Source of the DNA: Garcia nutans
Lineage: Eukaryota > Streptophyta > Magnoliopsida > Malpighiales > Euphorbiaceae
Assembly (NCBI GenBank): GCA_947685225.1
Contig: CANTUV010000026.1
Span: 54,211,501-54,275,500, forward strand
Reading direction: 5' to 3'
Length of the DNA: 64,000 bases
Under the pieces are notes generated by a model. The model was not told the origin of the DNA, ran no database searches, and saw nothing but the letters and a program-made list of their open reading frames with translations. Shown piece by piece: positions 1 to 13,679 of this stretch (position 1 is its first letter; the number at the start of each line of letters is the position of its first letter). The position numbers were made by a program, and so were the translations under genes.

Positions 1-41
1 CTGGCGAACCGGTAGAAGTAGAGGCGATAAGACATTTTAGA

Positions 42-3000
42 TTGCGTTTAAGAACTGGAAATTTTTTGGATCTAGTAGATACTTTTGTTATTCCGTCTTT
101 TAGGCGAAATTTAATTTCTGTTTTCCATTTGGACAAATCTGGTTTTACTTGTTCATTTGGAAACAATAAAGTTACTTTATCTATGGATTCAAAAATTTTA
201 GGTACTGGTTTCTTGTATGCACTTCATAATCTATATATATTAGATATCGATTCCTCTTATAATGAAACCATGCAAGTTAGTACTATAGGTACCAAAAGGA
301 AGCTGAATATGGATAACTCAGCTGCTCTATGGCACAAACGTTTGGGTCACATATCCAAATCTAGAATAGAGCGTCTTGTGTCAGATGATATCATAAATAC
401 ACTTGATTTCACATATTTGGACTCCTGTGTTGAGTGTATTAAAGGTAAACAGACTAAACAAAAGAGATTAGGTGCCAATAGGTCATCAAACGTCTTAGAG
501 TTGATACATACGGACATCTGTGACCCATTCCCTACAGTAACTAGGAATGGTCAAAGATATTTTATATCATTCATAGACGATTACTCACGTTATGGGTACC
601 TATATCTCATTCATGAGAAATCTGAGTCTCTGGACGTTTTCAAATCTTATAAGGCCGAAGTTGAAAATCAACTCGGAAAGAAGATTAAATCTGTTAGATC
701 TGACCGTGGAGGTGAGTACTATGGTAGATATGACGGTTCAGGTGAACAACGTCCAGGGTCATTTGCTATTTTTCTGCAGGACTGTGGTATAGTCCCTCAA
801 TACATAATGCCTGGTACACCCAGCATGAATGGTGTATCTGAGAGACGTAACAGGACTCTTATGGATATGGTTAGAAGTATGATTAGTCATTCTTCTTTAC
901 CTGAGTCTCTGTGTTGAGAAGCATTAAAGATAGCAGTCTATCTTCTTAACAGAGTACCAACTAAAGCAGCTACAAAAACACCTTATGAGCTTTAGACTGG
1001 ACGCAAGCCCAGTCTAAAGCACCTTCATGTTTGGGGATGTCCTGCTGAGGCTAGGCCTTATAGGCCTAATGAGACAAAATTGGACTAAAAAACTGTTAGT
1101 AGCTACTTTGTTGGTTATTCTGAGCGATCTCGGGGTTTTAAGTTTTATAATCCTACTTTCAGATCTATTTTTGAGACGAAAATTGCAACATTCTTTGAGG
1201 ATGTTGAGTTTGGGGGGAGAAATAATGTTATAAACATTGTCTTTGAGGAGGGATCGAGTCAAGAACACTCAGTGTCGATTCCTATCTTTGCTTCTGGGAA
1301 TGTTCAGGTTCCTAGAAATGTTAATATCTCAGAAGCAATTCCGGATCCAATACAAGACAATGTTGATCAACTTCCCCATCAGGATGAAGAAGTTGTTCTT
1401 CCTCAAGTACAAGCTCAACAACCTCAAGAATTTGAGTCAGAACCTGTGCCTTTAAGAAGGTCCACTAGATAGAGAATAAATGCTATTCCGGATGACTATG
1501 TAGTATATCTTCATGAACATGAGGACACTGTAGACATGGTGCAAGATGATCCTATCAGCTTTCATCATGCCATGCAGGATTCCAACTCTCAGAAGTGGAT
1601 TGAGGCAATGGGTGAAGAATTTAAGTCAATCCAAGACAATCAAGTTTGGGATCTTGTTCCATTACCTGAAGGAAAAAAAAACCCATTGGTTGAAAATGGA
1701 TATTTAAAACCAAGAGGGATTCTAAAGGTAATGTGAAAAGATGTAAGGCTCGTCTTGTAGCTAAAGGCTTCACTCAGAAAGAAGGGATTGACTATAAAGA
1801 GACATTCTCTCCTGTTTCATCGAAGGACTCTTTTAGGACAATCATGGCTCTAGTTGCACATTTTGATCTAGTTACATCAAATGGATGTGAAGACTACGTT
1901 TCTCAATGGAGACATTGATGAAACCATCTATATGGTGCAGCCAGAAAACTTTGTGTCTGGAGACCCAAAGCGACTGGTATGCAGATTAAAGAAATCCATT
2001 TATGGACTCAAGCAAGCTTCTCGTTAGTGGTACTTCAAGTTTTATGAAGTAGTTGTCTCTTTTGGTTTTGAGACAAATGCTGTGGAAGATTGTGTGTATT
2101 ACAAGTTCAGTGGGAGTAGGTTTATCTTTTTGGTCTTATATGTGGATGACATATTGCTTGCTACTAACTGTAAGGACTTGCTGCACGATATCAAAGTCTT
2201 TCTCTCAAAACACTTTGAGATGAAAGATTTAGGTGAAGCTTCTTTTGTATTAGGGATTTAAATACATCGAGACCGTACTCGAGGTATTCTTGGATTATTA
2301 CAAAAGGGCTATATTGAGAAAGTGCTCAAGAGATTTAGTATGCACAACAGTAGACCAATTGATACCCCAGTTGCTAAAGGAGATAAATTCAGTCTTGATT
2401 AGTGTCCAAAGGGTGAACTTGAGATTCAAGAGATGCAGAAGATTCCTTATGCGTCAGCAGTTGGAAGTCTGATGTATGCTCAAGTTTGCACTCGTCCAGA
2501 TATTTCATTCATAGTTGGCATGTTAGGGCGATATCTCAGCAATCTAGGAATGGATCATTGGAAAGCAGCCAAAAGAGTCTTGAGGTATCTTCAGAGAACT
2601 AAGGGACATATGCTCACATACAGGCGATCAGATCAGCTTGAGATCATTGGGTATACTGATTCTGATTTCGCGGGATGCCAAGACAGTCGAAAATCCACAT
2701 CAGGCTACATATATCTCTTGGCTGGCGGTGCTATTTCTTGGAAGAATGTGAAACAAACTCTAGTAGCTACCTCCACCATGGAAGCAGAATTTGTAGCAAG
2801 TTATGAGGCATCCAATCAGGCAATCTAGCTGAGAAACTTTGTCACAGGGCTGCGCATTGTGAATGACATTGAAAGGCCATTAAAGTTATACTGTGATAAT
2901 AACTCAGCGGTTTTATTCTCCAACAACAACAGAATCTCTTCTCGATCGAAATACATTGGGATAAAGTTTCTGGCTGTAAGGGAGAGAGTACGGAGTGGAC

Positions 3001-3124
3001 AGATATCCATAGAGCATATTGGAACGAACTACATGATTGCGGATCCGCTCACTAAGGCTGTGATACCAAAAGTTTTTCATGAGCACACTGCTCATATGTG
3101 TGTCACATTATTTGAGACTATTTA
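42..3124 (+). pseudogene. Copia gag-pol remnant (integrase, RT, RNase H), frame-broken
   Basis: The segment from 42 to 917 reads as an open frame with the pre-integrase zinc motif (LWHKRLGHISKS then CVECIKGK) and an integrase core with all three acidic positions visible: HTDICDPF, RSDRGGEY and NGVSERRNRTL. A TGA at 915-917 breaks it where the family usually has LWGEAL. The reverse transcriptase follows in several frames, with its start near 1536 (MVQDDPISFHHAMQ) and the catalytic YVDD at 2139-2150. RNase H pieces are at 2433-2828 (TDSDFAGCQDSRKSTSG) and 2859-3125 (CDNNSAVLFSNN, ADPLTKAV). Multiple stops separate the domains, so no polyprotein can be made. Confidence 0.88.
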
Positions 3125-3544
3125 GTTTCAGTGAGAGTTTGTTCATTATGGTTACATTATATTTGTGTATACTCTGTTTTGTAATGAATATATTATGTTA
3201 TTAACACTCAATTTTTGCATAAAATAAAGTATTTATTTTGTTACACTTTGTATTATTATTGATTGATCTCACTAAAGTATGACCAGTTGGAAACAGGCAT
3301 GATTAGATCACATTACATGTGGTTTCTATGTTACACTCCTATTATTGATCTATGTCATTTGAGAGTATTGGTAATGCGATTGATGGTGGTTTGAGTCACG
3401 ATGAATATGGCGATTGACCCTTTAGTCCTTTATCGATGTAATCAATGGACGAGATTGTTTGAGGCACCTTTAGTATGACTGCTTTTATGATCTCATTAAG
3501 GTATATACATTTATATTTAATATATGTTAGCCCAAGTGGGAGAT

Positions 3545-4028
3545 TGTTAGAATTAATTTTATATTGATAAAATTAATCCTCTAATTAATCATAAGTATGA
3601 GCTAAATATATTTAAATATTTAAATATGTATTGCAGTCAAATTAAAATAGTCAATTAAAGTTTTGATCAAATTAGGATTGTTGACTATTGAGGTGTCCTA
3701 CTCGTAATAGGATTATAAGTGTAGAGACCGATAAGAATTTCTATTTTGTTGAAGGACCAAAATAGAAATTAATCAATCATCATCAGTTATAAATAAGGAG
3801 TCGTGGTCTCCAGGGGAACATAACAATTTTGAGAGAACATTACGTTCCTTCAGTAGTGCTTCCGCTAAACTTAAAGTGTGTATCCCCTGGAAGGCGACAA
3901 ACTCCAAAATCATCTTCAGCTTCAACATACGATGATGTCAGGTATGCAATTTAACTCTTTGCAATTTAATTTAAATAATCTAGTGATCTATGAATGATTT
4001 AAGTTTTAGAGGAATCAGATTTTCTCCC
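3545..4028 (+). repeat. 3' LTR of the first copia element
   Basis: It begins TGTTAGAATT directly after the polypurine tract. A TATA-like tataaata lies near 3789. The right end is approximate because there is no second LTR in the window to align against. Confidence 0.6.
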
Positions 4029-5083
4029 CCCTTAATAAAAAACATATTTGAGACTGTCTATTTTGGACTAAGCCCCTTGTTTCTTGTACATGAAACTTCG
4101 TCATACAAGTCAAGAGCAGGCTGCGATACATTTTCGATGGTGAAAATCCAGAAGTATCTGATAATGCCGTCTAACGTTTTTGTAAGTGGTAATGACACGT
4201 CATAAATGCGTGAAAGCAGTGTTAGCATCCGCCATCACACCAAGTGGCTAATTAGTTCTTTTACAAGTGGCAATCACATGTATACAAAAAAGAAAAACCA
4301 AAACGAATGCCACTCATAAGGAGAAGAATGGCTTATGCCTGTCTCTGGCCACGGCGCACTTGGCAAAAGCAAGCAATCAATACTCGAAGAGAGCCCCCTC
4401 TGTGTCCCACCTCTTAATCCATTTCAATAAAATTCCCAATTAAAACGGCAGCTTTATTTGATACTATATTCTGAAAAATATAAAATATAGAATTTGGATC
4501 AAAAACATAATTAATTTTTAATAAACAGAAATGTTAGTTATAATTATTTTAAAAAGTAATTATTGAATAATTTCTCTTCTACTGTTAAATATTTCTAGCC
4601 AATAAAATATGAATGATTTAATAATTATCTTTTAAAATAAGCATTCTTTTTTAATAAAAAATATGTTATCATTTGAATGCAAAAATGGAGTATCATTATT
4701 TTTTTATTACTCCAAATTTATCATTAATACACCTGCTAAAACACTCTCACATGGACAGCCTGTGCCCAACTTTGTAAATTTTAATGCTTAAGCTACTCAT
4801 ATTGTCTCAAAATTAACTATATTTCTTACCATAATGTCATGACTAACCCCACTTCTACAGTTCCACTACTAGTCATTCACCAAAATGAAAGCTACGTCCC
4901 TTTTTTTTTGTTTTTGGGTATCGAGTGGAACTTGCAAAAGTTCCTGCACTCGTGCCTACCTTCTTTCAACCTTTGTCCCTCGCCTCTCTCTTTCTGTTCT
5001 TTTTTTCCGGGAAAATTTGAAGCAAAGCACAATTACCCAGTAAAGAAATCGAAGATACAAAATCGAAAGTTTTCAATTTTGTT
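4029..5083. other. Intergenic, upstream region of the PAN-domain gene
   Basis: No gene is visible. The sequence is AT-rich apart from a short, more balanced patch around 4320-4440. The last few hundred bases before 5084 include pyrimidine-rich leader-like sequence (about 4960-5010) and presumably hold the promoter and 5' UTR of the downstream gene. I could not place a TATA box with confidence. Confidence 0.5.
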
Positions 5084-6548
5084 ATGGAGTTGCATCAACT
5101 AAGCTTTCTTGTTCTGTTTTTTGCCGTTCATACCCGTTCCAAATCAGACATTCACATTGGCTACAGAGTTACCCTGGCTATCCCAATTGAGTATAATATT
5201 GGATTCACTGGGAGAGCTTTTCTAATGGAGACAAATCAAAAGGATCCCAGTTTTAAAGTTGCATTGAGTATTGAACCAGTTCATGGAAAATACTCGTGTT
5301 CTTTGCAAGTTTTTCTTGGAGATGTAAAGGTATGGAATTCTGGACATTACTCTCAATTTTTCACATCAGAAAGGTGCGTTCTCGAGTTAACAAAGGATGG
5401 AGATTTGCAATTGAAGGGCCAGAGAGAAAGAGTAGGATGGAGAACAGGGACTCATGGACAAGGTGTGGAGGTAACACTAACTCCCAATTATCTCCATAGC
5501 CCTTTAGAATAACTTGAAATTAGTGAAAACTAATTCCTCTAAAAAAATGCAGAGACTACAAATACAGGGGAGTGGTAATCTAGTCCTAGTTGATGGCCTG
5601 AATAGAATGAAATGGCAGAGTTTCAATTTTCCAACCGATGTAATGCTATGGGGACAGAAGTTAAATGTAGCCACTCGCTTGACTTCTTTCCCCAGTAACT
5701 CAAGTACATTTTACACTTTCGAAATTCAGCAGAACAAGATTGCTCTATTTGTGAATTCTGGTAAGTTGAACTATTCTTATTGGGAATTTAAGCCTTCCAA
5801 AAACAGAAACATAACATTTATTAAATTAGGCTCAAAAGGGTTAGACTTATTCAATGATAAACATCACAAAATCGCGCAGATTAAAATGATTGAAAATATT
5901 GGTCAAATTCGACCCCGCCTGAGATTCTTAGCTCTGGGAAATAAAACAGGCAACTTGGGGCTGTACTTTTACTCCCCAGAAAAACAGAGGTTTGAGGCGG
6001 CATTTCAAGCACTGAATTCTATTTGTGATCTTCCTCTAGCTTGTAAACCATATGGGATTTGTACATTTTCGGGTGCTTGTTCATGTATTCGATTGATAAC
6101 TAAAGAAAATGAGATAGGTTCTGATTGTAGTGAGGGATTTTCAGGTGGGTTTTGTGGGAAAGGTGAAGCAGAGATGCTTGAATTAAATGGTGTTGGCAGT
6201 GTTCTAAAGGCCGCTACTCCCACAAAGGTCAATATTAGCAAAGAAAATTGCGCAAATTTTTGCTTAAAAGACTGTAAATGTGTGGCTGCATTATATTCAT
6301 ATGGAGAATGCTTCATTTATAGAGTGGTAATGGGTGTTAAACAAGTAGGAAGAGGAAGTGAATTGACTTACATGGTAAAGGCTCCAAAAGGAGCTCATGT
6401 TGGCCATGGCAAATCAGGTCCGAAGAAATGGGTATTGGCTGTGGTAGGTGTTATTGATGGTTTGGTTATTTTGCTTGTTTTGGGAGGACTTGGGTATTAT
6501 TTGATTCGAAAGAGAAGAAAGAACATTACGAATACTAACAATTCTTGA
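5084..6548 (+). CDS. PAN domain-containing, lectin-like membrane glycoprotein (At5g03700-like), two exons
   Basis: Exon 1 is 5084-5470 (129 codons) and exon 2 is 5553-6548. An 82-nt GT-AG intron joins GQGVE to RLQIQGSGNL in frame, giving about 460 residues. The two open frames in this interval therefore form one gene and not a frameshifted pair. The protein has an N-terminal signal peptide (MELHQLSFLVLFFAVHT), a bulb-lectin-like β-prism region (GNLVLVDGLNRMKWQSFNFP), a cysteine-rich stretch (CDLPLACKPYGICTFSGACSC), a PAN/apple module (ENCANFCLKDCKCVAALYSY), one C-terminal membrane helix (WVLAVVGVIDGLVILLVLGG) and a short basic tail (RKRRK). There is no kinase domain, unlike the related G-type lectin receptor kinases. 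The family is thought to act at the cell surface or wall, but its ligand is not evident. Length and domain order fit the At5g03700 type, and no lesion was seen. Confidence 0.88.
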
Positions 6549-7520
6549 ATTTATTTTTTCTTTTATAATTTTTTAGTTCATGGGTTTGCTTATAGAGATG
6601 AAGAATACAATTTTGGGTTGTTTTCTACAGAATGATTAAAATTTAACTTTTAAAGTGTAATGAAATTCCATTCCTTTTTTTGGGTCATTCTTTATGACAA
6701 ATTTAATTTTACACTTGAAGAACAAATTTTTATGTTTAGAATTTTAAAAAGGAAAAATATTTTGATGAAAGGAAATGTTGAGATGACACATGTTTAGTTT
6801 GTTTTTTCGGAATACTTGTTATTGTCATTGCTATAACATACATATGGTATAAAATAACAGAATTGTTTTTTCCTCTTGTTTTTTATTGTATATGAATTAG
6901 ATTTTAGCATTCATGTAGATTTCAAATATCGTTATCAATCTAAATGGGATTTCATTGAATTGAACTTTAATATTTGGAGTGTTTGAAAACCTAAAAATTT
7001 ATAAGAGTTTAATCCAATTAATTCTTTTATGTATATATTTATGTATATAATTTGCAATTATTGAATTCATTAATTTCTTAGGATCTCCATAAGGGTAAAA
7101 AAAAAAACTTTATGTATTACTACTTAATTATTTAGAACAACAAAATTTAAATATAGTTTGTATTTTAAAATTTCTCTAAAACATATAAATTTCATTATAA
7201 TTTTTTTTAAAAATAATTTATTTAATTAATAAATTTGAAACCTAATAAAAAAAAGAGAAAATTATACCATATAGCACACTTTTTATTTTTTTTTAAAAAA
7301 TTTATTTATTTTAGTATATTTTTGATATGCTAAATATATACTTAATATATATCTTTGAAAATGAAGTATATATTTAGCATATTAAATGTACATAAAAAAA
7401 ATATGATTAAAAGCGGTATTTTTAAAATTAAAAATTGAAAAAATAGTATTTTTGAAATTGGAAAAAAAGTATTTTTGAAATCATTTTTACTTTTTAGGAT
7501 ATTTTTGAAGAAACTCCCAA
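6549..7520. other. Intergenic AT-rich DNA, 3' flank of PAN gene
   Basis: Long A and T runs and no coding signal. The first 100-200 bases presumably contain the 3' UTR and poly(A) region of the PAN-domain gene. Confidence 0.5.
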
Positions 7521-8400
7521 GGCTTGTTTGAAAGTATTTCTATTGTGGTTTTTTATGAGTTACCGTGGTATGGTTTGAAGCCAAACCATACTTGGGATGG
7601 TTTCAAACTTATATTTATGGCTTAATGATGGTTTAAGAATGACAATTTCTGACCATCTTATTAAACCACTGATTTGATGAGCTACGATGGTTTTATTTTT
7701 TATTACTAAAATTACCCAACCTTATTATAATATCCTTTCTTTCTCAACTCATTTTTTCTTTCTCGAATCGTTATTTTTCATTTTCAGTAGGCAAGCATTT
7801 TATCGCATCCCATCTGCAGTGGACTATGAGTTGGCCGAGTTGTTTTGTTTAATTCTTTAATTTAGATGGGTCTTTACTGATCAAGCCGAAAGAATAAAAT
7901 TTGAAATTGTCTTTTCAAGCTGCCATGCACGAGCTTGGAGCAGAGAAAAGGAAATAAAAATGTTGAGAAGTGATAAGTTTTTGTTACATTTTAATAATTA
8001 ATTATATTATATTATTTTTTCATAAAAATTATTGATTTAATTAAATTTTATTAATATTTCTTATTTTTAGTGATAGGATCACTTAAATTTATTATAAAAT
8101 TTAATTAGTTTAATTTTTTTTAAACAAAATATGAATTTGCTAAATCTTATTAGTTTTTTAGATGGAGCTAATTAGTTTTATAATTATAACTTAAATAAAT
8201 TTATTTTAATGTAAATAATGTAAATAATTGAAAGTCATTTTGGCCATTTTATTTATTTAAGTCAAATCAAACTATCAAATAATTTAAATAATTTAACAGT
8301 ATCATCCTATCCTTTTAAACATAGTATATTACCAATGCCATACTGGACTTATTGTATTATACATTATTAAATAACACTGAAAATACTCTCAAACAGTGCC
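7521..8400. mobile_element. Candidate non-autonomous DNA transposon (about 880 bp) with terminal inverted repeats
   Basis: The left end reads GGCTTGTTTGAAAGTATTT. The reverse complement of the right end reads GGCACTGTTTGAGAGTATTT. After a one-base offset, 14 of 16 positions match. The interior is AT-rich with no coding capacity. GGC...TGTTTG ends are seen in several plant MITE groups, including PIF/Harbinger-like ones. I could not find a matching target duplication in the flanks (AAACTCCCAA on the left, TTTAAAAAGT on the right), so the superfamily and exact ends are unsure. Confidence 0.5.
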
Positions 8401-10876
8401 TTTAAAAAGTCCAGGATTTAATAGTACAAAATTTATTCACGTTGACGAGAGTTATAAAAACTTTCAAATGGTAATGTAATTTTCGATTATATAGGAGGAG
8501 GCTAGGCCTCGTCTCGAGAGTTGTCTATAATCAGTCATTTGTAGCCAAAACCAGCAGCATCTGTACATGGATTGCAAAAATAATTGATCGCAGAGTCGAC
8601 TAAAAGTCTAAAAGAGACCATATTACTTGGTTTTTAATGTGGGCTAAGGAATACGTGGGCACCAACTTACTTTGGGCTTGAACTATTCTCGCCATTGCTA
8701 TCACTAGATTGGATTGCAATTTGCAGCGCCCAAGTTGTACTAGAAATGGCCTTCGGCTACTGACTTTGGAATTTTCTTAAGGAAAATTTATAAAAATAAC
8801 TTAAAAAATAATATAATTATGAAAATACTGTATAAAAAATTTTTACAAAAATATTGTGCATATACTAAAAATTTACAAAAGTATTATGTATACACTAAAA
8901 ATTTATAAAGATATGGTATATATTGAATATATGTTTGATATATGTTGAGCATAATTTTGGCATATGTTATAATATATTTTTAATATATGTCATAAAAATA
9001 CAATTTTTTTTAATAAACTGAAGAAAAAACATAAAAATAAAGTTTTAAAGAAAAAAGTTACATCTCGTATAATTTCCTCTTTTCTTAAAGAATAATTTAG
9101 TTTTAATGTCTTATCAAGATTCATCAGGACAGAAATTAATAAAGCATTGGTTGAAATTTAATTTTGTTCAAAAAAAATATCATGCCTTTTTTTCTACTAT
9201 ATAGAAACTACTGCAAATAGAAATACCATTTTTTGCTCTTAATCACTCTCTTAGAAGTTGGGAATCTCTCTTTTTTCTATTCATCGCTTCAGTTTTTTTT
9301 TTTTTCTTTTTAAAGATTTATAATCAAACGGTGTTATTATTGGAGTTATTATTAGAATTTGCTCACATATATATAATATTGTAATTACTTTCTATTTAGA
9401 GGATGTTTTGCTTCTTCTGTTAATAGCACTACAATGAGTTTAGACCAATGGAGAAAGAAAAAATGACACTCTCAGTCATTTTTTAATAAAATTTATATTT
9501 TTTTATCAGAAATATTTTAGTTATTTTATTATAAATTTTTAATAAATTTATAATAAACTCATAATAACCTATATAAAATTTATAAACTCATAATAAACTA
9601 ATGAAAATATGATATTTTTGTAAACTAATCATAAATTCTTAGAAAGTTGAATATATTTTAAAAATATAATAAATTTGATTTTTTTAAAATTTTTTTATAT
9701 TTTTGTTAAAAGCCCCAAAAAAAAAAACCAAATAGATAAAATTTTCAATTTAGGTGTGCCCATTGGTAATTGATATTATTTATATTTGTTTGATTTCATT
9801 TATTTTATTTAAAATTACTCATTCTCTACTGTAGTTCATATAAATATAATATGCAAAAAAAATATGTACGATAAATTTTTTTATATATTATATTAAATTT
9901 ATTTTCATAGATAAATTATATAAAAAGCATTCCTTGAATTATAATTAGTAGAATTTAAAAATTTTGATAGCTAAGTAAATTCTTTTTCGTGGATTTTTTT
10001 TTGCTTATATATACTAGGTTTGTAAATTTAAAAAATTTAAATTCAAAGACTACGTTTGCATATAGTTGCGTAAAATTCAATCAACTTTTGGGTTTGAAAA
10101 TCGAACTCCCCTTATTTTCAAGAAAATGCCTAAAAGATCATATGTGTTACTATATTTATGCATTGGTGAAGGGACATGATTCAATTTTCGTGGGAAATGC
10201 AGCCAATTATATGCTGTGTCTCATCATTACCTTATTGATAAAAAAACATAATCAAGTCACATTCTCTTATAATTTTTCCATCCACACCCCAAATACTCGA
10301 TAATGACATTCTCATTGCTGCCAAATAGATAGGAATTCTTTCATTAGGAGTGCGTAAGTTACCCATTCACCCCACAGTAGTAAATTTCACGTCCTCCATA
10401 TGCTAACTAGATATTTTATTTTTCAAAAATGACATAACTATTTCGAGTTCAATTTTCTAATATTTTTATTTTGTATAAAGAAATAAATTTGACTATTATA
10501 ATTTGATTCCTAATTTAATATCCTCCATATATGTACTAATTAGATATTCCCTTTATATAAAATTGATAGATACAATTTATATTTCATAAAAGTCAATTTT
10601 TTTATAAAAAAAATAGCTATCTTGTTAAAATAATCACTGTTCTAAAAAATCTTTTCTTTTGTAAAAAAAAGTGTTTTTTAGAGATGTAAAAAAGTATTTT
10701 ATAATTTAAAATAAATGAAAAATGAAAATATCTATCAATAATTTGAAAAGAAAGAAATATTTTTTTAAAATAGAAATAATACTAATTTAATTATTTTTGG
10801 TATCTTATGTTAAAATTAGACAGCCATTTGACCATTAATTATATAGTTTAAGTATGCTAACTAAATGATATACATT
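8401..10876. other. Intergenic, no gene seen; less AT-rich patch at about 8490-8770
   Basis: Mostly AT-rich spacer. The patch near 8490-8770 is visibly richer in G and C and could be an old gene or transposon relic, but no protein family is recognisable in any frame. A 104-codon open frame at 9989-10303 has no recognisable motif and is probably chance. Confidence 0.45.
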
Positions 10877-11010
10877 AATATTATCATTGGCGGACGCAGA
10901 AAATATTAAAGGAGGGCTCAACTTTCACAAGAAAAAAATTATAGACGAATTTGCTATAAAACTAAACATTTAATATTACAGTAGTTCAATAATTAATTTA
11001 TCCTATTAAA

Positions 11011-13486
11011 TTAACTATGCCTAACAGATGGTGATTGTATTATACGACTTTGTATGTTCTGAAAACATTGCATAATAGTCTCATTTTCAATATTTAAAAA
11101 AATATATTTCTCCATATAACACACTAAACAGTCGGTCAGAAAGTCATATCCCATTTTATTGCATAAATCCGTCTTGATAATGTTTATTGCTGAAAAAGCT
11201 CCCTCGATGGTAGCAGTAGTAATAGGTAAGACTAAAACTAACTTGATAAGCAGATAAACCAAAGAAAATATAGTATCATAATCTGTCTCAACCATTTTCT
11301 GAGCAAGAGCTCCAATATCATTGAGGTTAGAGAAAGTTGCATTTCTTTTAATATCAGCAATGTAAGTATTAAGTTGATCTTCAAGTATCATATGATCGAT
11401 GATGGAAAAATCATATGGATATAGTTCAGCAAGCCGAAGTAATTTGGATAGCTGAAAGTTGGAGAATGAGTTTTTAGGAGAAAGACAAGCAATATATGAA
11501 AGTAATTCCGTACTTAATTCTGTAAAGCGATTTTTCATTTCTTGAGTAATGAAATCAATAACCTAGAATTTAATAAAAGAAAAATAGGTTATAGTATAAT
11601 AAATAGTTAAGTATGAAAATACGAAGAAAAAATAGTATCTGACAAACTATTTCTACTCGAAAATAGTGGTAATAAGTAATAGGAGTACCAGAATGCTTAT
11701 AATGCAAATAACTTGCATTATCTTCCAAATTAGGCATTGCAATATCATGATCGATACAAAAGTCATTAACAATTTCTAATAATTTATCCCATCCATTCTC
11801 CCTGAAACTTGCAATTCTTGTTTAGCCGTTGCAATCAAATGAACTGCATTATCAATATTTTGATTCTTTTTTTGTAAGGCTTGAGATAGATCATTTGTCA
11901 TACCTAAAAGTTTTTTCATTAAGAAAGTAATGGAAATAAATTATAACTTCCCATTTTATCAAATAGCCCACAGTTACCCCTCGATTTCTTTGATCTGAAC
12001 CAACCTCATAAATATTTTTAAGAACCTCTTTCACTGGTGACCACATAGAGAGAAGACGCATAATTATTTTATAATGATAATCCCAACGTGTATCGCTAGG
12101 TAGAGCTAGATTTGTTTCTTGATGCAAGCCTCTTCTAGTTTGACTATCACCACTTTCTAGGCATCGAACTACTTCATCATACTGTTTTTAACGGAGAGCA
12201 TCTCTCCTTTTATATAAGACTCTAACAATGTCCACAATCATTGCAACATAAAAAAAAAAATTACTCACAAATCTATTGCTCCTTGCTGCATTAACAAACA
12301 CTAATTGGAGCTGATGAGCGAAGTAATGAATGTACCTTGTTGAGGAATTTTCATTTATAATGAGAGTTTTTAACTCGTTGAATTCACCTCGCATATTAGA
12401 AGCTCCATCATAACCTTGACCTCTAACTTTACTTAGTGATAATTCACGTTTCACTAAAAAATTATCAATTGCACTTTTTAAAGATAAAGCAGATGTGTCA
12501 CTAACATGTACCACTCTAACAAAGCGCTTAACCACTTGTCCCAACTTGTTAATATATCTCAATACCACAACCATTTGCTCCTTTACTGAATTGTCCCAAG
12601 TCTCATCAATTAGTAGAAAGTAGAATTCATCTCTAATATTATCAACAATAGCTAATGTCCTCTCCAAAGCACAATCACTCAATTTGCTTTTGGGTGCATG
12701 AAGAAGTGAGTTGATTATTTTTAAGAGCATTTGAATTGAGTACGTTCCCAACCTCAATATTTCATTTGCTGTATCAATCGAGAAGTTCTAAAAAATTATC
12801 CCGGCTAAGTGACTTTTTTGACTCGTCATGACCTTGAAAAACCAACCCATTAGCTAAAAGAAAAAGAATATAGTCAACAACAGTTATTAAACGCGTCCGG
12901 TAAAAAACCTCTTGCTCTTGGCTATGAGAAGATAAGACATAAGACACACTTTGTCTTTGATTTTTGAAACCAACATATTGCAACCTTGCATTATTGTATA
13001 GACTATTTGGACAGCCAATATTATCATTAAACTTCTCAATGACCTTTTTTCAATTGCAAAATCTAATGTGTGTAAAAATATTATTCCCCCGCTTCGCTCC
13101 TCTATTCGAGTTAAAAAGATAACACCATAAACAAAATGATGTATCTTTGGAAATATATATTCCAACCACTCAAATTTATAGAACCAATTCTCTTGAAAAC
13201 TCTTCCTAATTTTTTTAAATTGTCTATGTGAAAAATTATAATCAAATGGTTGGCAAGACCCTTTAACTACATATTGTCTCATAACATCATCTCTAATCCC
13301 AACATCAAACTAATCAATGGGCTTACGCAATGCTGAATCACTAACAATATCATCAAAACTAACATCTTGATGTTCTTGTCTAGCACTAGTTTCCTCCCTA
13401 CTTTCATGACTACTTACTGTTGGAATATTCGATGATTCACCACATTCAGTCCATATCCTTTTAGTCTTGATTACAAATTTATCCAT
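11011..13486 (-). pseudogene. hAT transposase (ZMYM1-like/TTF-type), broken by stops and frameshifts
   Basis: The likely start codon is at 13484-13486 (MDKFVIKTKRIWTECGE). An in-frame TAG follows in the stretch KPID-stop-FDVGIRDD, before MRQYVVKGSCQP. Recognisable family blocks then run in order: the region read from 13282; the catalytic-core-like RGQGYDGASNMRGEF (within 12188-12757) with ALERTLAIVDNIRDEF upstream; LPSDTRWDYHYK (within 11891-12127); and the C-terminal hAT dimerisation block PITTATIEGAFSAINIIKT (within 11011-11538). A stop sits in DALR-stop-KQYDE near 12187, and a frameshift occurs near 11800. A short intron probably separates FRVEI from VIDFITQEMK around 11562-11660. No active transposase can be made. 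Confidence 0.88.
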
Positions 13487-13679
13487 ACCTATTTCAATTC
13501 ATAAATAGTTTATACTTTATATTCAATTCATAATTTTTAGTTTATATTTTTTCAATTAATATTCAATTGTAATTTGTAAAGTAATTTATATTTCTCAATC
13601 TATAGTTATATTCAATTTAATAATTTACTGCCAAATTTTAATTTATATATCGAATTTTATTAACATAATTTATATTATA

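Larger units (their letters stand above)
1..4028 (+). mobile_element. Ty1/copia LTR retrotransposon, left-truncated by the window edge, decayed
   Basis: The interior shows, in copia order, gag-pre-integrase, integrase, reverse transcriptase and RNase H pieces, then a purine-rich tract (AAGTGGGAGAT, about 3534-3544) and a 3' LTR that opens with TGTTAG at 3545. This order is diagnostic of Ty1/copia, because Ty3/gypsy has integrase last. The 5' LTR and gag lie outside the window. The right boundary is uncertain: no clean CA end or target duplication was found, and about 4028 is an estimate from where LTR-like sequence gives way. Several stops and frame changes make it non-autonomous. Confidence 0.85.

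Noticed and set aside
9989..10303. 104-codon open frame on the plus strand
   Set aside because: No recognisable motif, low-complexity AT-rich codons, no splice or promoter context; likely chance.
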